Shown here piece after piece: positions 1-4,693 of a stretch of 10,168 nt of DNA (its first letter is position 1; every line of letters begins with the position of its first letter). The DNA comes from Baffinella frigidus (lineage: Eukaryota > Cryptophyceae > Cryptomonadales > Baffinellaceae): positions 19,005-29,172 of the forward strand of contig MU646789.1 in assembly GCA_026770585.1 (NCBI GenBank). Direction: 5' to 3'. Made by a program: the position numbers and the translations under genes. The notes beneath the pieces were generated by a model. The model saw nothing but the letters and a program-made list of their open reading frames with translations, ran no database searches and had not been told where the DNA came from.

Positions 1-63
<63 letters not shown>
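1..63. repeat. (GA)n microsatellite
   Basis: The window opens in an almost pure AG/GA dinucleotide run with one phase slip near position 24. It probably continues to the left of the window. GA/GGGA-rich low-complexity DNA returns at 2971-3038 and at the edges of the D elements. No coding meaning is apparent. Confidence 0.97.
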
Positions 64-66
<3 letters not shown>

Positions 67-84
67 ACACCATGCACCGCCGCT

Positions 85-250
85 CGGCACCGGCTCAAGG
101 GTCGGCGTGCCGTTGATTGGGCTAAGCTAGGGTGACCCCTGTGCCCTCTCCGGGCGGGGAGGGGGACACGGCACTCCGGCCAAAGGGTCGGAGTGCCGTT
201 GACTGTGCTAAGCTAGAGTGACCCCTGTGCCCTGGGCGTGGTGGGGAGGG
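85..250. repeat. Two-copy tandem repeat, period 84 bp
   Basis: Copy 1 starts at 85 and copy 2 at 169. Both share the blocks AAGGGTCGG, GTGCCGTTGA and TGACCCCTGTGCCCT, and both end in a GGGGAGGGG-type tract. The copies have diverged by scattered substitutions and small indels. No gene is evident; overlapping short open frames on both strands here look like chance. Confidence 0.85.
168..199. repeat. Perfect 11-bp inverted repeat (stem-loop)
   Basis: Arms ACGGCACTCCG (168-178) and CGGAGTGCCGT (189-199) are exact reverse complements around a 10-base loop. The equivalent place in the upstream 84-bp copy keeps only a degenerate version. There is no following T-run, so a terminator reading is not supported. 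Confidence 0.7.
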
Positions 251-500
251 GAACATAGAGAGATTGATCATTTATTGCCAAACAACCAGCGTCAGCGCCG
301 CACATGCCACGCATTGTGCCACTTACTGTACCCCGTGTCGGCCGCTCATACGAGCATTTTCCGGATGGATTGGGGAGGGGGGCTGACCATGCGCCGTCGA
401 CGCTGATAAAGGGGATGGGCCCGCCCCAGTGTGCCCTGCCAGCCCCCGCCACCAAGGGTTTATGGTGTATAGTTTAGAGGTCTGGGTTTGGGTGGGTTCT
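251..500. other. Unassigned non-coding stretch
   Basis: I see no repeat, RNA gene or convincing reading frame here. Two overlapping open frames of 62 and 80 codons on opposite strands start in the preceding tandem repeat. Neither has a recognisable motif or other support. Confidence 0.5.
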
Positions 501-504
501 GCGA

Positions 505-543
505 GGCGTAGGAGGCCAGAGAATAGGCGAGACGCGAGAGGTT
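505..543 (+). repeat. Three-copy dispersed GAGGC-rich segment, copy 1
   Basis: The segment GGAGGCCAGAGAATAGGCGA followed by GACGCGAGAGGTTT matches 981-1014 (GAGGCTAGTGAGTAGGCGAG then GCGCGAGAGATTT). A third copy at 843-884 has part of its sequence inverted. All three sit beside telomere-like DNA, so they were probably duplicated together with it. Confidence 0.6.
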
Positions 544-835
544 TAGTGTTGAGTGTTTAGTGTTTAGTGTTTAGTGTTTAGTGTTTCGTGTTTAGTGTTT
601 AGGGTTTTGGGGTGTAGGGTTTTGGGTTTTGGGTTGTGGGTTTAGGGTTTAGGGTTCAGGGTTTAGGGTTTAGGGTTTAGGGTTTAGGGTTTAGGGTTTA
701 GGGTTTGGGGTTTAGGGTTGAATGTTTAGGGTGTAGGGTTTCGGGTTTCGGGTGTAGGGTTTGGGATTTGGGGTTTATGGGTTCGGGTTTCGAGGTTCGA
801 GCTTCGAGTTTAGGGTTTGGCGTTTGGCGTTTAGG
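541..835 (+). repeat. Interstitial telomere-like array 1 (TTTAGGG with TTTAGTG variants)
   Basis: The array begins with several TTTAGTG units (541-600), passes through TTTTGGG, TGTAGGG and TTCGGG forms, and contains six perfect TTTAGGG units at 662-703. The tract 641-717 is eleven 7-bp units with only two variant units (TTCAGGG and TTTGGGG). The G-rich strand is the plus strand. TTTAGGG is the plant-type telomere repeat. Reading frames here (GFRV/GFGV-rich peptides) are translations of the repeat and not genes. Whether this is subtelomeric or an internal relic cannot be decided from the window. Confidence 0.93.
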
Positions 836-884
836 GTTGCGGGGAGTACGACGCCAGCGAGTATCTCTCGCGCCTCGAGGATTT
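835..884 (+). repeat. Dispersed GAGGC-rich segment, copy with a micro-inversion
   Basis: GTACGACGCCAGCGAGTA aligns directly with GTACGAGGCTAGTGAGTA at 978-994. The next 14 bases, TCTCTCGCGCCTCG (864-877), are the reverse complement of CGAGGCGCGAGAGA at 997-1010. The direct match resumes at the following ATTT. The other two copies of the segment share one orientation, so this copy is probably the rearranged one. Confidence 0.65.
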
Positions 885-966
885 CGGGTTTCAGGGTTCG
901 GGTGGGTTCTCAAGTTGACATGCTGGGTCTGTTGTACAAATCCGTCAACTTTTGAGCAAAAAAGGG
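885..966 (+). repeat. Telomere-like tail plus dispersed GTACAAAT segment
   Basis: After a short GGTTTCAGGGTTCGGGTGGG tract comes CTGGGTCTGTTGTACAAATC followed by CAACTTTTGAGCA. This resembles 5379-5435, where a TTGGGTTTACGGTGCAAATC unit is duplicated and followed by GTTCACTTTGGAGCA. Related (T)CTGGT(A/G)CAAAT pieces occur near 1793, 1860, 3785 and 7658. It appears to be an old dispersed repeat. No gene is evident. Confidence 0.55.
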
Positions 967-1014
967 GTTGTGGGACGTACGAGGCTAGTGAGTAGGCGAG
1001 GCGCGAGAGATTTG
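967..1014 (+). repeat. Dispersed GAGGC-rich segment, copy 3
   Basis: This is the uninverted version of the segment at 843-884 and is similar to 505-543. It lies directly upstream of the direct repeat that brackets element E copy A. Confidence 0.6.
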
Positions 1015-1025
1015 AGGCGAAGTGT

Positions 1026-1064
1026 GCCACCAGGAAGCGAGATCGCGCGAGCAACATCAGGTCC
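1026..1064 (+). repeat. Left 39-bp direct repeat flanking element E copy A
   Basis: The sequence begins GCCACCAGGAAGCGAGATCG and ends CAACATCAGGTCC. It recurs at 1168-1206 with a single mismatch (G to A). The two copies abut the element E insert. I read them as a candidate target-site duplication. Confidence 0.9.
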
Positions 1065-1167
1065 TGCGACGGAACATGACAAGGCAGTCACCTCGGACAG
1101 TTGGCTTCGGCGTCCGCGTGACCGGTCACGCGGGCGTTCACGAGCCTGCCGGCGGGGCTGTTCCACG
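1065..1167 (+). mobile_element. Element E copy A, short non-autonomous insert
   Basis: This 103-bp insert lies exactly between 39-bp direct repeats. It carries an AAGGCAGTCAC block, GGCTTCGGCGTCC, a perfect 20-bp palindrome, then CGTTCACGAGCCTGCCGGCG and the terminus GGGGCTGTTCCAC. Near its ends GGAACA (1071-1076) and TGTTCC (1159-1164) form a 6-bp inverted pair. Related copies are at 5661-5769 (plus strand) and 8570-8679 (minus strand), each between a different direct repeat. It encodes nothing recognisable, so any movement would need machinery from elsewhere. I do not recognise it as a named family. It could instead be one part of a tandem duplication, but three different flanking repeats make that less likely. 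Confidence 0.8.
1114..1133. repeat. Perfect 20-bp palindrome inside element E copy A
   Basis: CCGCGTGACCGGTCACGCGG is identical to its own reverse complement. The same 20 bases occur at 8603-8622 in copy C. They are absent at the matching point of copy B, near 5739/5740. Confidence 0.95.
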
Positions 1168-1206
1168 GCCACCAGGAAGCGAGATCGCGCAAGCAACATC
1201 AGGTCC
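1168..1206 (+). repeat. Right 39-bp direct repeat flanking element E copy A
   Basis: This is the second copy of the repeat at 1026-1064, differing at one base. It begins directly after the constant E terminus TTCCACG. Confidence 0.9.
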
Positions 1207-1214
1207 AGGGAAGA

Positions 1215-1345
1215 GCGTTTGGGGTTTACGGTTCAGGATTCAGGGTTCGGGATTTAGGGTTTGGGATTTAGGGTTTGAGGGTTGGGGTCTAGGGTTTGAG
1301 GGGTTTGGGCGTTCCTCGCAACCAGCCCCAAACCCCAAACATCGA
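1215..1345 (+). repeat. Degenerate telomere-like array with a short reversed piece
   Basis: Units such as TTCAGGG, TTTAGGG, TTTGGGA, TTTGAGGG and TCTAGGG run to about 1310. A short C-rich stretch, CCAGCCCCAAACCCCAAAC, follows at 1322-1340. It is the same kind of repeat read from the other strand and is nearly the only reversed piece in the window. Reading frames across it are repeat translations. Confidence 0.8.
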
Positions 1346-1414
1346 GATGAAGGTGATTCGTGATACTGGACTACGTTACCCCCCAGCACTGCTAGCTCCT
1401 GAAAAAGACACGGT

Positions 1415-1529
1415 CCTCTCAACAATGATTTCGGGATAACGGGTCAGATGATCTCAGGATAACGCCCCCCCCTCCCCCAACGTCTCTTCTCCAACTCATT
1501 ATCCTGAAATTATGGGGAGGGCACGGGGT
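1415..1529. repeat. Dispersed ATGATTTCAGGATAA motif cluster
   Basis: Near-copies are ATGATTTCGGGATAACG (about 1425), ATGATCTCAGGATAACG (1449-1465) and, inverted, TTATCCTGAAATTATGG (1499-1515). A further direct copy, CCATGATTTCAGGACAATGC, is at 1593-1612. The inverted pair 1491-1515 and 1593-1617 matches at about 22 of 25 bases. This may be the end sequence of an unrecognised short element. A weaker relative forms the tandem repeat at 8086-8157. Confidence 0.55.
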
Positions 1530-1704
1530 GGGACAGTGAGCGTGGCGCGTAGCAAAGCCGACCGATCAAGCTGGCCCTTGCGATCTTCTAAACCATGATT
1601 TCAGGACAATGCGTTGGGGGGGAGACGATGGGGGGGGGGAGGGATGGGGGGGAACAGTGAGCGTGGCGCGTAGCAAGGCCGACCGATCCAGTTCGCCCTT
1701 GCGA
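1530..1704 (+). repeat. 54-bp direct repeats around a G-rich 66-bp insert
   Basis: The block with AGTGAGCGTGGCGCGTAGCA and GCCGACCGATC occurs at 1530-1583 and again at 1650-1704, with a few substitutions and one indel. Between them, 1584-1649 carries the CCATGATTTCAGGACAATG motif and long G-runs. The layout resembles that of element E: a direct repeat, an insert, then the direct repeat. A simple diverged tandem duplication with a 120-bp period is an equal alternative. Confidence 0.8.
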
Positions 1705-2001
1705 AGCCGGTCCTCTGTCCATTCGTCCTGCCGTACCACGCCAGATCACAGGTGCGAATTTAAGAACGCGACGTTTCGCTTCAAATGTTTTTTCTGGTAC
1801 AAATTCCACATTGTTGCGGCCGCGGGAAATTGACTTTGGGCGTGTTTTTGATACACACATGGTACAAATCTTCGGAATCAACTTTTGGCAAACTCACACT
1901 TGTGACCTGGCGTAGAGCCCCCCCTTCAACAATTCAATATCGAGCGATACTTCAATCAGTTCCCCTAATTTCTTCGCGCGCCTTAGTTGCAAACTCACGA
2001 C
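1705..2001. other. Unassigned stretch with fragments of dispersed repeats
   Basis: There is no convincing gene. Short relics include CTGGTACAAAT (about 1795), ATGGTACAAATCTTC (about 1859) and CAACTTTTGGCAAACTCAC (about 1880), with a related GCAAACTCACGAC at about 1989. Overlapping open frames cross it on both strands but run into the adjacent 29-bp minisatellite. Confidence 0.5.
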
Positions 2002-2114
2002 TTTCAACAAGATTGGGAAAGGAAAGAAATTTTCAACAAGATTGGGAAAGGAAAGAAATTTTCAACAAGATTGGGAAAGGAAAGAAATTTTCACCAAGAT
2101 TGGGAAAGGAAAGG
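2002..2114 (+). repeat. 29-bp minisatellite, 3.9 units
   Basis: Units start at 2002, 2031, 2060 and 2089 and read TTTCAACAAGATTGGGAAAG followed by GAAAGAAAT. The last unit has CACC for CAAC and is cut short. Because 29 is not a multiple of three, each unit changes frame, so the open frame through it (RLGKERN, DWERKE and IGKGKK peptides) is a repeat by-product. Confidence 0.96.
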
Positions 2115-2118
2115 TCGA

Positions 2119-2398
2119 GACCTTGGTTCTCTCTCCATCTGGTAGAGCACTGCTGAGGAGTCTGACACACCCACCCCCGACAACTCCTCGCTTTCAAACA
2201 TAATGGCAAGATGCGGCAGAGGAGAGGGGGGTTGAATGACGGATGCGTGTAAAGCACCAAGACCTGACCCCGAGATTCGGAGAGGTGAGGGGGGATTAAC
2301 GGCAGAGGAGTGTAAAGCACCAAGGAGGGCCTGACCTTGGTTCTCTCCATCTCGTAGAGCACCGCTGAGAAGTCTGACACGCCCACCACCGACAGCTC
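2119..2398 (+). repeat. Long direct repeats with internal GTGTAAAGCACCAAG duplication
   Basis: The block GACCTTGGTTCTCTC...CATCT(G/C)(G/C)TAGAGCAC continues through GAGTCTGACACACCC. It appears at 2119-2187 and again at about 2334-2398 with scattered changes. The roughly 146 bp between carry GTGTAAAGCACCAAG twice (2249 and 2310), each near a GGCAGAGGAG motif. The GGTAGAGCAC string looks like a tRNA D-arm, but no matching T-arm follows. This is another direct repeat-insert-direct repeat block. Confidence 0.75.
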
Positions 2399-2400
2399 TG

Positions 2401-2580
2401 GGAGCCTGTTAGGTTGTAGGGTTTGTGGTTTTGGGTTTTGGGTTTTGAGTTTTGGATTTTGGGTTAGGGTTTGGGGTTTAGGGTTTAGGGTTTAGGGTTT
2501 AGGGTTTAGGGTTTAGGGTTTAGGGTTTAGGGTTTAGGGTTTAGGGTTTAGGGTTTAGGGTTCGGGGTGAAATTTTTGGG
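2401..2580 (+). repeat. Interstitial telomere-like array 2, twelve perfect TTTAGGG units
   Basis: A TTTTGGG-type lead-in (2415-2465) is followed by twelve uninterrupted TTTAGGG units at 2477-2560, then TTCGGGG and degenerate tail. This is the most homogeneous telomere tract in the window, with the G-rich strand on plus. Perfect homogeneity suggests recent addition or homogenisation compared with the decayed arrays elsewhere. Confidence 0.97.
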
Positions 2581-2612
2581 TTTTGGGCGTGAGATTTCAG
2601 GCTCGAGGCGTT

Positions 2613-2800
2613 TCAGCCAGACTTTATCTCCGATATCGAAAAAAAAAAATCATTTTCTGCCTCCTCTAAAGCTGATTATCGCCTTGAAATTGTAACCTCT
2701 TTTGATTTGACACGCCAAAGTTGTTTATTTTCAGGGTGATAATCAACTTTAGACGTGGCAGAAAGTGGATATTTTTATTCGATATCGGAGATAAGACTGA
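2613..2800. mobile_element. Foldback element (MITE-like), arms of about 70 bp
   Basis: The left arm (about 2619-2690) and right arm (about 2727-2798) are inverted copies at roughly 80 percent identity. Conserved blocks include TTATCTCCGATATCGA, TTTCTGCC, TCTAAAG(C/T)TGATTATC and CCTTGAAAT or CCCTGAAAAT. The loop is about 36 bases. Outer ends TCAG/CTGA may extend the pairing. There is no internal gene. The length and near-full inverted structure fit a non-autonomous foldback element. I see no clear target duplication and cannot assign a superfamily. Confidence 0.8.
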
Positions 2801-2849
2801 CACCATGACGTCTGTGTTCAGTAGACCTCAATCAGTTTGAAAGGGAGAA

Positions 2850-3068
2850 GGAGGTACCCTTGCTGGAGCTGTTCGAGGAGAGAAGGGTACCCGCTACTTT
2901 GCGTGTGACGGAGAGGTGAGCGTAAGGCTAGTTTATGTGTGATGGAGAGGTACTCGCTAGTTTGGACGACCCCGATAGAGAGAGAGAGGGAGGGAGGGAG
3001 GGAGGGAGGGAGGGAGAGCGAGAGAGACAGAGAGAGGGAGAGGTACCCTTGCTGGAGCTGTTGGAGGA
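2850..3068 (+). repeat. 29-bp direct repeat bracketing a GA-rich segment
   Basis: GAGGTACCCTTGCTGGAGCT followed by GTT(C/G)GAGGA occurs at 2851-2879 and 3040-3068 with one mismatch. Between them a shorter repeat, TGTGA(C/T)GGAGAGGT(G/A), appears at about 2903 and 2938, and then the GA/GGGA run. These may be duplicated fragments of the coding-like remnant at 3037-3180. Confidence 0.8.
2971..3038. repeat. GA / GGGA low-complexity run
   Basis: Successive GAGA and GGGAGGGAGGGA units with a few interruptions. It makes RERE/EGGR-type peptides in any open frame and so lengthens apparent coding regions artificially. Confidence 0.95.
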
Positions 3069-3180
3069 TGGACGGATCGTCTGTCGCGACAAACACCTTC
3101 CAGACCTGGTGTACCACGCCAGAGTGGAGGAGGTGGTTAATGTTTTTAAACCGTATCAGGATACGGTATTTGACTTTTGA
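3037..3180 (+). pseudogene. Coding-like remnant, possible last-exon fragment of unknown protein
   Basis: The plus-strand frame from 3040 to the TGA at 3178 reads about 46 residues that look more protein-like than any other frame here. There is a leucine-rich acidic start (VPLLELLEDGR), a middle containing CRDKHLPDLVYH, and an end with EEVVNVFKPYQDTVFDF before the stop. Upstream the frame runs into the GA repeat and then an MCDGEVLASLDDP piece. A duplicated start of the segment lies at 2851-2879, and a decayed IVCRDK(Q)L(Q)DL echo is at about 3382-3411. I do not recognise a family. It may be a duplicated, broken exon or chance. No start, splice site or promoter can be supported. Confidence 0.25.
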
Positions 3181-3414
3181 AAACCACTGCCTTGAGGGGG
3201 AATTGACTTTTGGCGACCCCTTCAAAGACTCTGGCGTGGTGGTGTAGGGCTCAAGGTTTGGGGTTTAGGATTTCACCTGCTTGCAAGCACAGGCGGCCCA
3301 ATTAAATGTTAGCCTCCCCTATGTAATTCTTCCTATTCAATCATAGGTATACTTGGATCGTATGGCCCCTAAGATTGAGGGATCGTCTGTCGCGACAAAC
3401 AACTTCAAGACCTA
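3073..3414 (+). repeat. Dispersed direct repeat GATCGTCTGTCGCGACAAAC
   Basis: About 34 bases starting GGATCGTCTGTCGCGACAAA occur at 3075-3108 and again at 3380-3413, with two or three differences (CACCTTCCAGACCT against CAACTTCAAGACCT). The copies are 305 bp apart. The unique DNA between includes a short telomere-like piece at 3243-3272 (GTGTAGGGCTCAAGGTTTGG) and otherwise nothing I can assign. Confidence 0.8.
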
Positions 3415-3537
3415 AGAGGGGGGGCGCTTGAGTATCTCCATTCGATATCCCTTAAGTGACCAGGCCTCTAAATTTGGGGCCCTGAGGTCCTAGGCTGGTC
3501 CTAGGGCCCTACGGTAGGGCGTATGAGCCTACTGGGC
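3415..3537. other. Unassigned stretch with CCTAGG/CTACGG-rich segment
   Basis: The part at 3488-3521 (GTCCTAGGCTGGTCCTAGGG then CCCTACGGTAGGGC) uses the same CCTAGG and CTACGGTAGG words as the P elements and as 4153-4198. It could be a decayed P fragment, but similarity is limited to short words. No gene is evident. Confidence 0.35.
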
Positions 3538-3690
3538 ACTTGAGGGATACACGAAAAAGTCCACCCAATCTACGTGAGAGCACAGTTGTCCGATGGTACA
3601 GAGGCTGCACTTGAATATGCCCCATTTGAGGTATCCACCCCAATCTCATGAGTGAAGAGTTGGCTGATGGTGCACCGACGAAGCCCTCCA
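3538..3690 (+). repeat. Diverged two-copy direct repeat, period about 85 bp
   Basis: ACTTGAGGGATACACG...CACCCAATCTACGTGAGAG...TTGTCCGATGGTACAG (from 3538) aligns with ATTTGAGGTATCCACC...CCAATCTCATGAGTGAAGAG...TTGGCTGATGGTGCAC (from 3623). Identity is roughly 70 percent with small gaps. A minus-strand 60-codon frame crosses both copies but shows no motif. Confidence 0.6.
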
Positions 3691-3719
3691 ATCGCCTGGC
3701 ATTTTATGTTGACCCTCCA

Positions 3720-3854
3720 CACGATGGACTACGAACCTTTCACCAAAAGTCAACTCGCCTCGAGATAATTAACTTTAAGGCTTTTCTGGTGCAAATTTGG
3801 TCACGTACCACGCTACATTTAGCGTAGCCGAAAACCTTCGTAGTCCACCACGTG
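3720..3854 (+). mobile_element. Family T inverted-repeat element, copy 1 (135 bp)
   Basis: The left end CACGATGGACTACGAACCTT and the reverse complement of the right end, CACGTGGTGGACTACGAAGG, form terminal inverted repeats of about 20 bp. The interior includes AAAGTCAACTCGCCT, AATTAACTTTA and TTTGGTCACGTACCA. A second copy lies inverted at 7201-7335. Measured by the terminal CAC/GTG, both copies are exactly 135 bp. There is no coding capacity, and length and ends suggest a MITE-like element. I cannot see an unambiguous target duplication. Confidence 0.75.
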
Positions 3855-3913
3855 ATATTTGACGCCGACCCAAGGGGCCAGGCATACTGAGTAGCGTTGG
3901 GCCCTGAGACGCA

Positions 3914-3992
3914 ATATGAATATGTCACTTCGATCTCTCAAAGAAACATATATGAATATGTGTTTCTCAAAGAAACCTATGAATATGTGTTT
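3914..3992 (+). repeat. 29-bp tandem repeat with TATGAATATGTG
   Basis: TCTCAAAGAAACATATATGA...TATGTGTT (3936-3964) is followed directly by TCTCAAAGAAACCTATGAAT...GTGTT (3965-3992). A partial TATGAATATGTC precedes at 3914. The match is imperfect by one short indel. Confidence 0.8.
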
Positions 3993-3996
3993 TGGC

Positions 3997-4156
3997 GAAT
4001 AGATGGCGGATAAACTTTGAAGCGTATCGCCCATGGGGGAAACCGTCCTTGGAAAACCCGATTTGAGCTGTTTCCGGTTGGTGGTGGTGGTACCGAGTAG
4101 CGGTGTGCCATGAGGCGCACGTGCGCCATGTGTTGCTCCACACCGAGTCACCATTC
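3997..4156 (+). repeat. 160-bp dispersed repeat, copy 1
   Basis: It runs from GAATAGATGGCGG through GTGGTGGTGGTACCGAGTAG and GCGGTGTGCCATGAG to GTGTTGCTCCACACC. A second copy is at 4202-4358, and its tail recurs at 4896-4935 beside a P element. The copies are roughly 80 percent identical. Overlapping minus-strand frames across it are not conserved between copies. Confidence 0.85.
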
Positions 4157-4201
4157 CTACGGTAGGACATCCCTAGGGACCTAGGGTTTTCCTAGGGGGG
4201 T
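4153..4201. repeat. CCTAGG-rich spacer between the 160-bp repeats
   Basis: TTCCTACGGTAGGACATCCC followed by TAGGGACCTAGGGTTTTCCT uses the same palindromic words as the P element arms. It may be a P-derived fragment; only short words match. Confidence 0.4.
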
Positions 4202-4358
4202 GAATAGATGGCGGGTACACTTTAACGTGTATCCCCAGGGGGAAAACCGTCTTGGAAAAATCCGATTTGAGGTGTTTCTGGGTGGTGGTGGTACCGAGTA
4301 GCGGTGTGCCATGAGACGCACGTGCGACATGTGTTGTTCCACACCAAGACACCTACTC
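4202..4358 (+). repeat. 160-bp dispersed repeat, copy 2
   Basis: Same family as 3997-4156, offset by 205 bp, ending CACACCAAGACACCTACTC. Telomere-like DNA follows directly, as it also does after the third partial copy at 4896-4945 (both continue AGGGTTCGGGATTCAGGG). The 160-bp unit and the telomere-like piece were therefore probably duplicated together. Confidence 0.85.
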
Positions 4359-4362
4359 ATAG

Positions 4363-4560
4363 GGTTCGGGATTCAGGGTTTAGGAATTAGGGTTGAGTGA
4401 CGGGCCCCGCCGGCAGGCTGGCGGAGGGGGTGGGGGTAGGGAGAGGGAGCGGAGGGGGTGGGGGTAGGGAGAGGGAGCGGAGGGGGTGGGGGTAGGGAGC
4501 GGGCGGGGAGGGAGAGAGGGAGAGAGAGAAGAGAGGTAGGGTTTAGGGTGCAGGGTTTGC
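4363..4560 (+). mobile_element. Composite G-rich element D, copy 1, with 28-bp minisatellite
   Basis: A telomere-like lead (GGTTCGGGATTCAGGGTTTA) precedes GTTGAGTGACGGGCCCCGCC then GGCAGGCTG. Three units of a 28-bp minisatellite follow, starting at 4421, 4449 and 4477 (GCGGAGGGGGTGGGGGTAGG then GAGAGGGA). A GGGAGAGAG run and TTTAGGG pieces close it (to about 4560). An inverted copy is at about 5975-6113. The shared GCCCCGCCGGCAGGCT string also lies near one end of element E. The proline-rich minus-strand frame through it is a translation of the repeat. Confidence 0.75.
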
Positions 4561-4641
4561 TTTCAAGCCTGCTTGACCCCGAGAAACCTGCTCCCGTTTG
4601 AACGTTAATAATAACAATGGTGAGGGTAAAGCATTTCTGGC
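4561..4641. other. Short unassigned spacer
   Basis: Nothing recognisable lies between the D element and the direct repeat that brackets the P element. A minus-strand frame that starts near 4693 passes through it but depends on repeat DNA on both sides. Confidence 0.4.
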
Positions 4642-4693
4642 AAATGTCGCCCACGATTCCGGGAGGGGTTTTCCCCCGAATCACGTGTGCCAT
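4642..4693 (+). repeat. Left 52-bp direct repeat flanking P element copy 1
   Basis: AAATGTCGCCCACGATTCCG...CCCCGAATCACGTGTGCCAT matches 4860-4911 at 44 of 52 positions without gaps. It ends exactly where the extended P terminus TCATA begins. Confidence 0.85.

Noticed and set aside
168-199. Rho-independent terminator
   Set aside because: The stem is strong but no T-run follows, no gene precedes it, and the context is eukaryotic.
698-1363. GFRV/GFGV-rich and NPKP-rich open frames on both strands
   Set aside because: These are translations of TTTAGGG-like repeats. Such low-complexity frames arise wherever the repeat lacks stops.
2002-2114. CRISPR-like or origin iteron array of 29-bp units
   Set aside because: Units are head-to-tail without spacers, and no replication or cas gene is nearby. 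It is a simple minisatellite.
2130-2200. tRNA-like D-arm string (CTGGTAGAGCACTG)
   Set aside because: No T-arm of the GGTTCRAATCC type, anticodon stem or acceptor pairing follows at the right distance. The string is part of a direct repeat and its second copy is altered.
3819-4170. Minus-strand frames of 111 and 67 codons
   Set aside because: They cross the T element, a 29-bp tandem repeat and the 160-bp dispersed repeat. The second copy of the 160-bp repeat does not preserve the frame.
4373-4693. Proline-rich frame shared with a plus-strand frame at 5879-6223
   Set aside because: The shared peptide follows from the inverted duplication of the D element DNA. Both frames rely on G/C-rich minisatellite, and the peptide differences are not silent.
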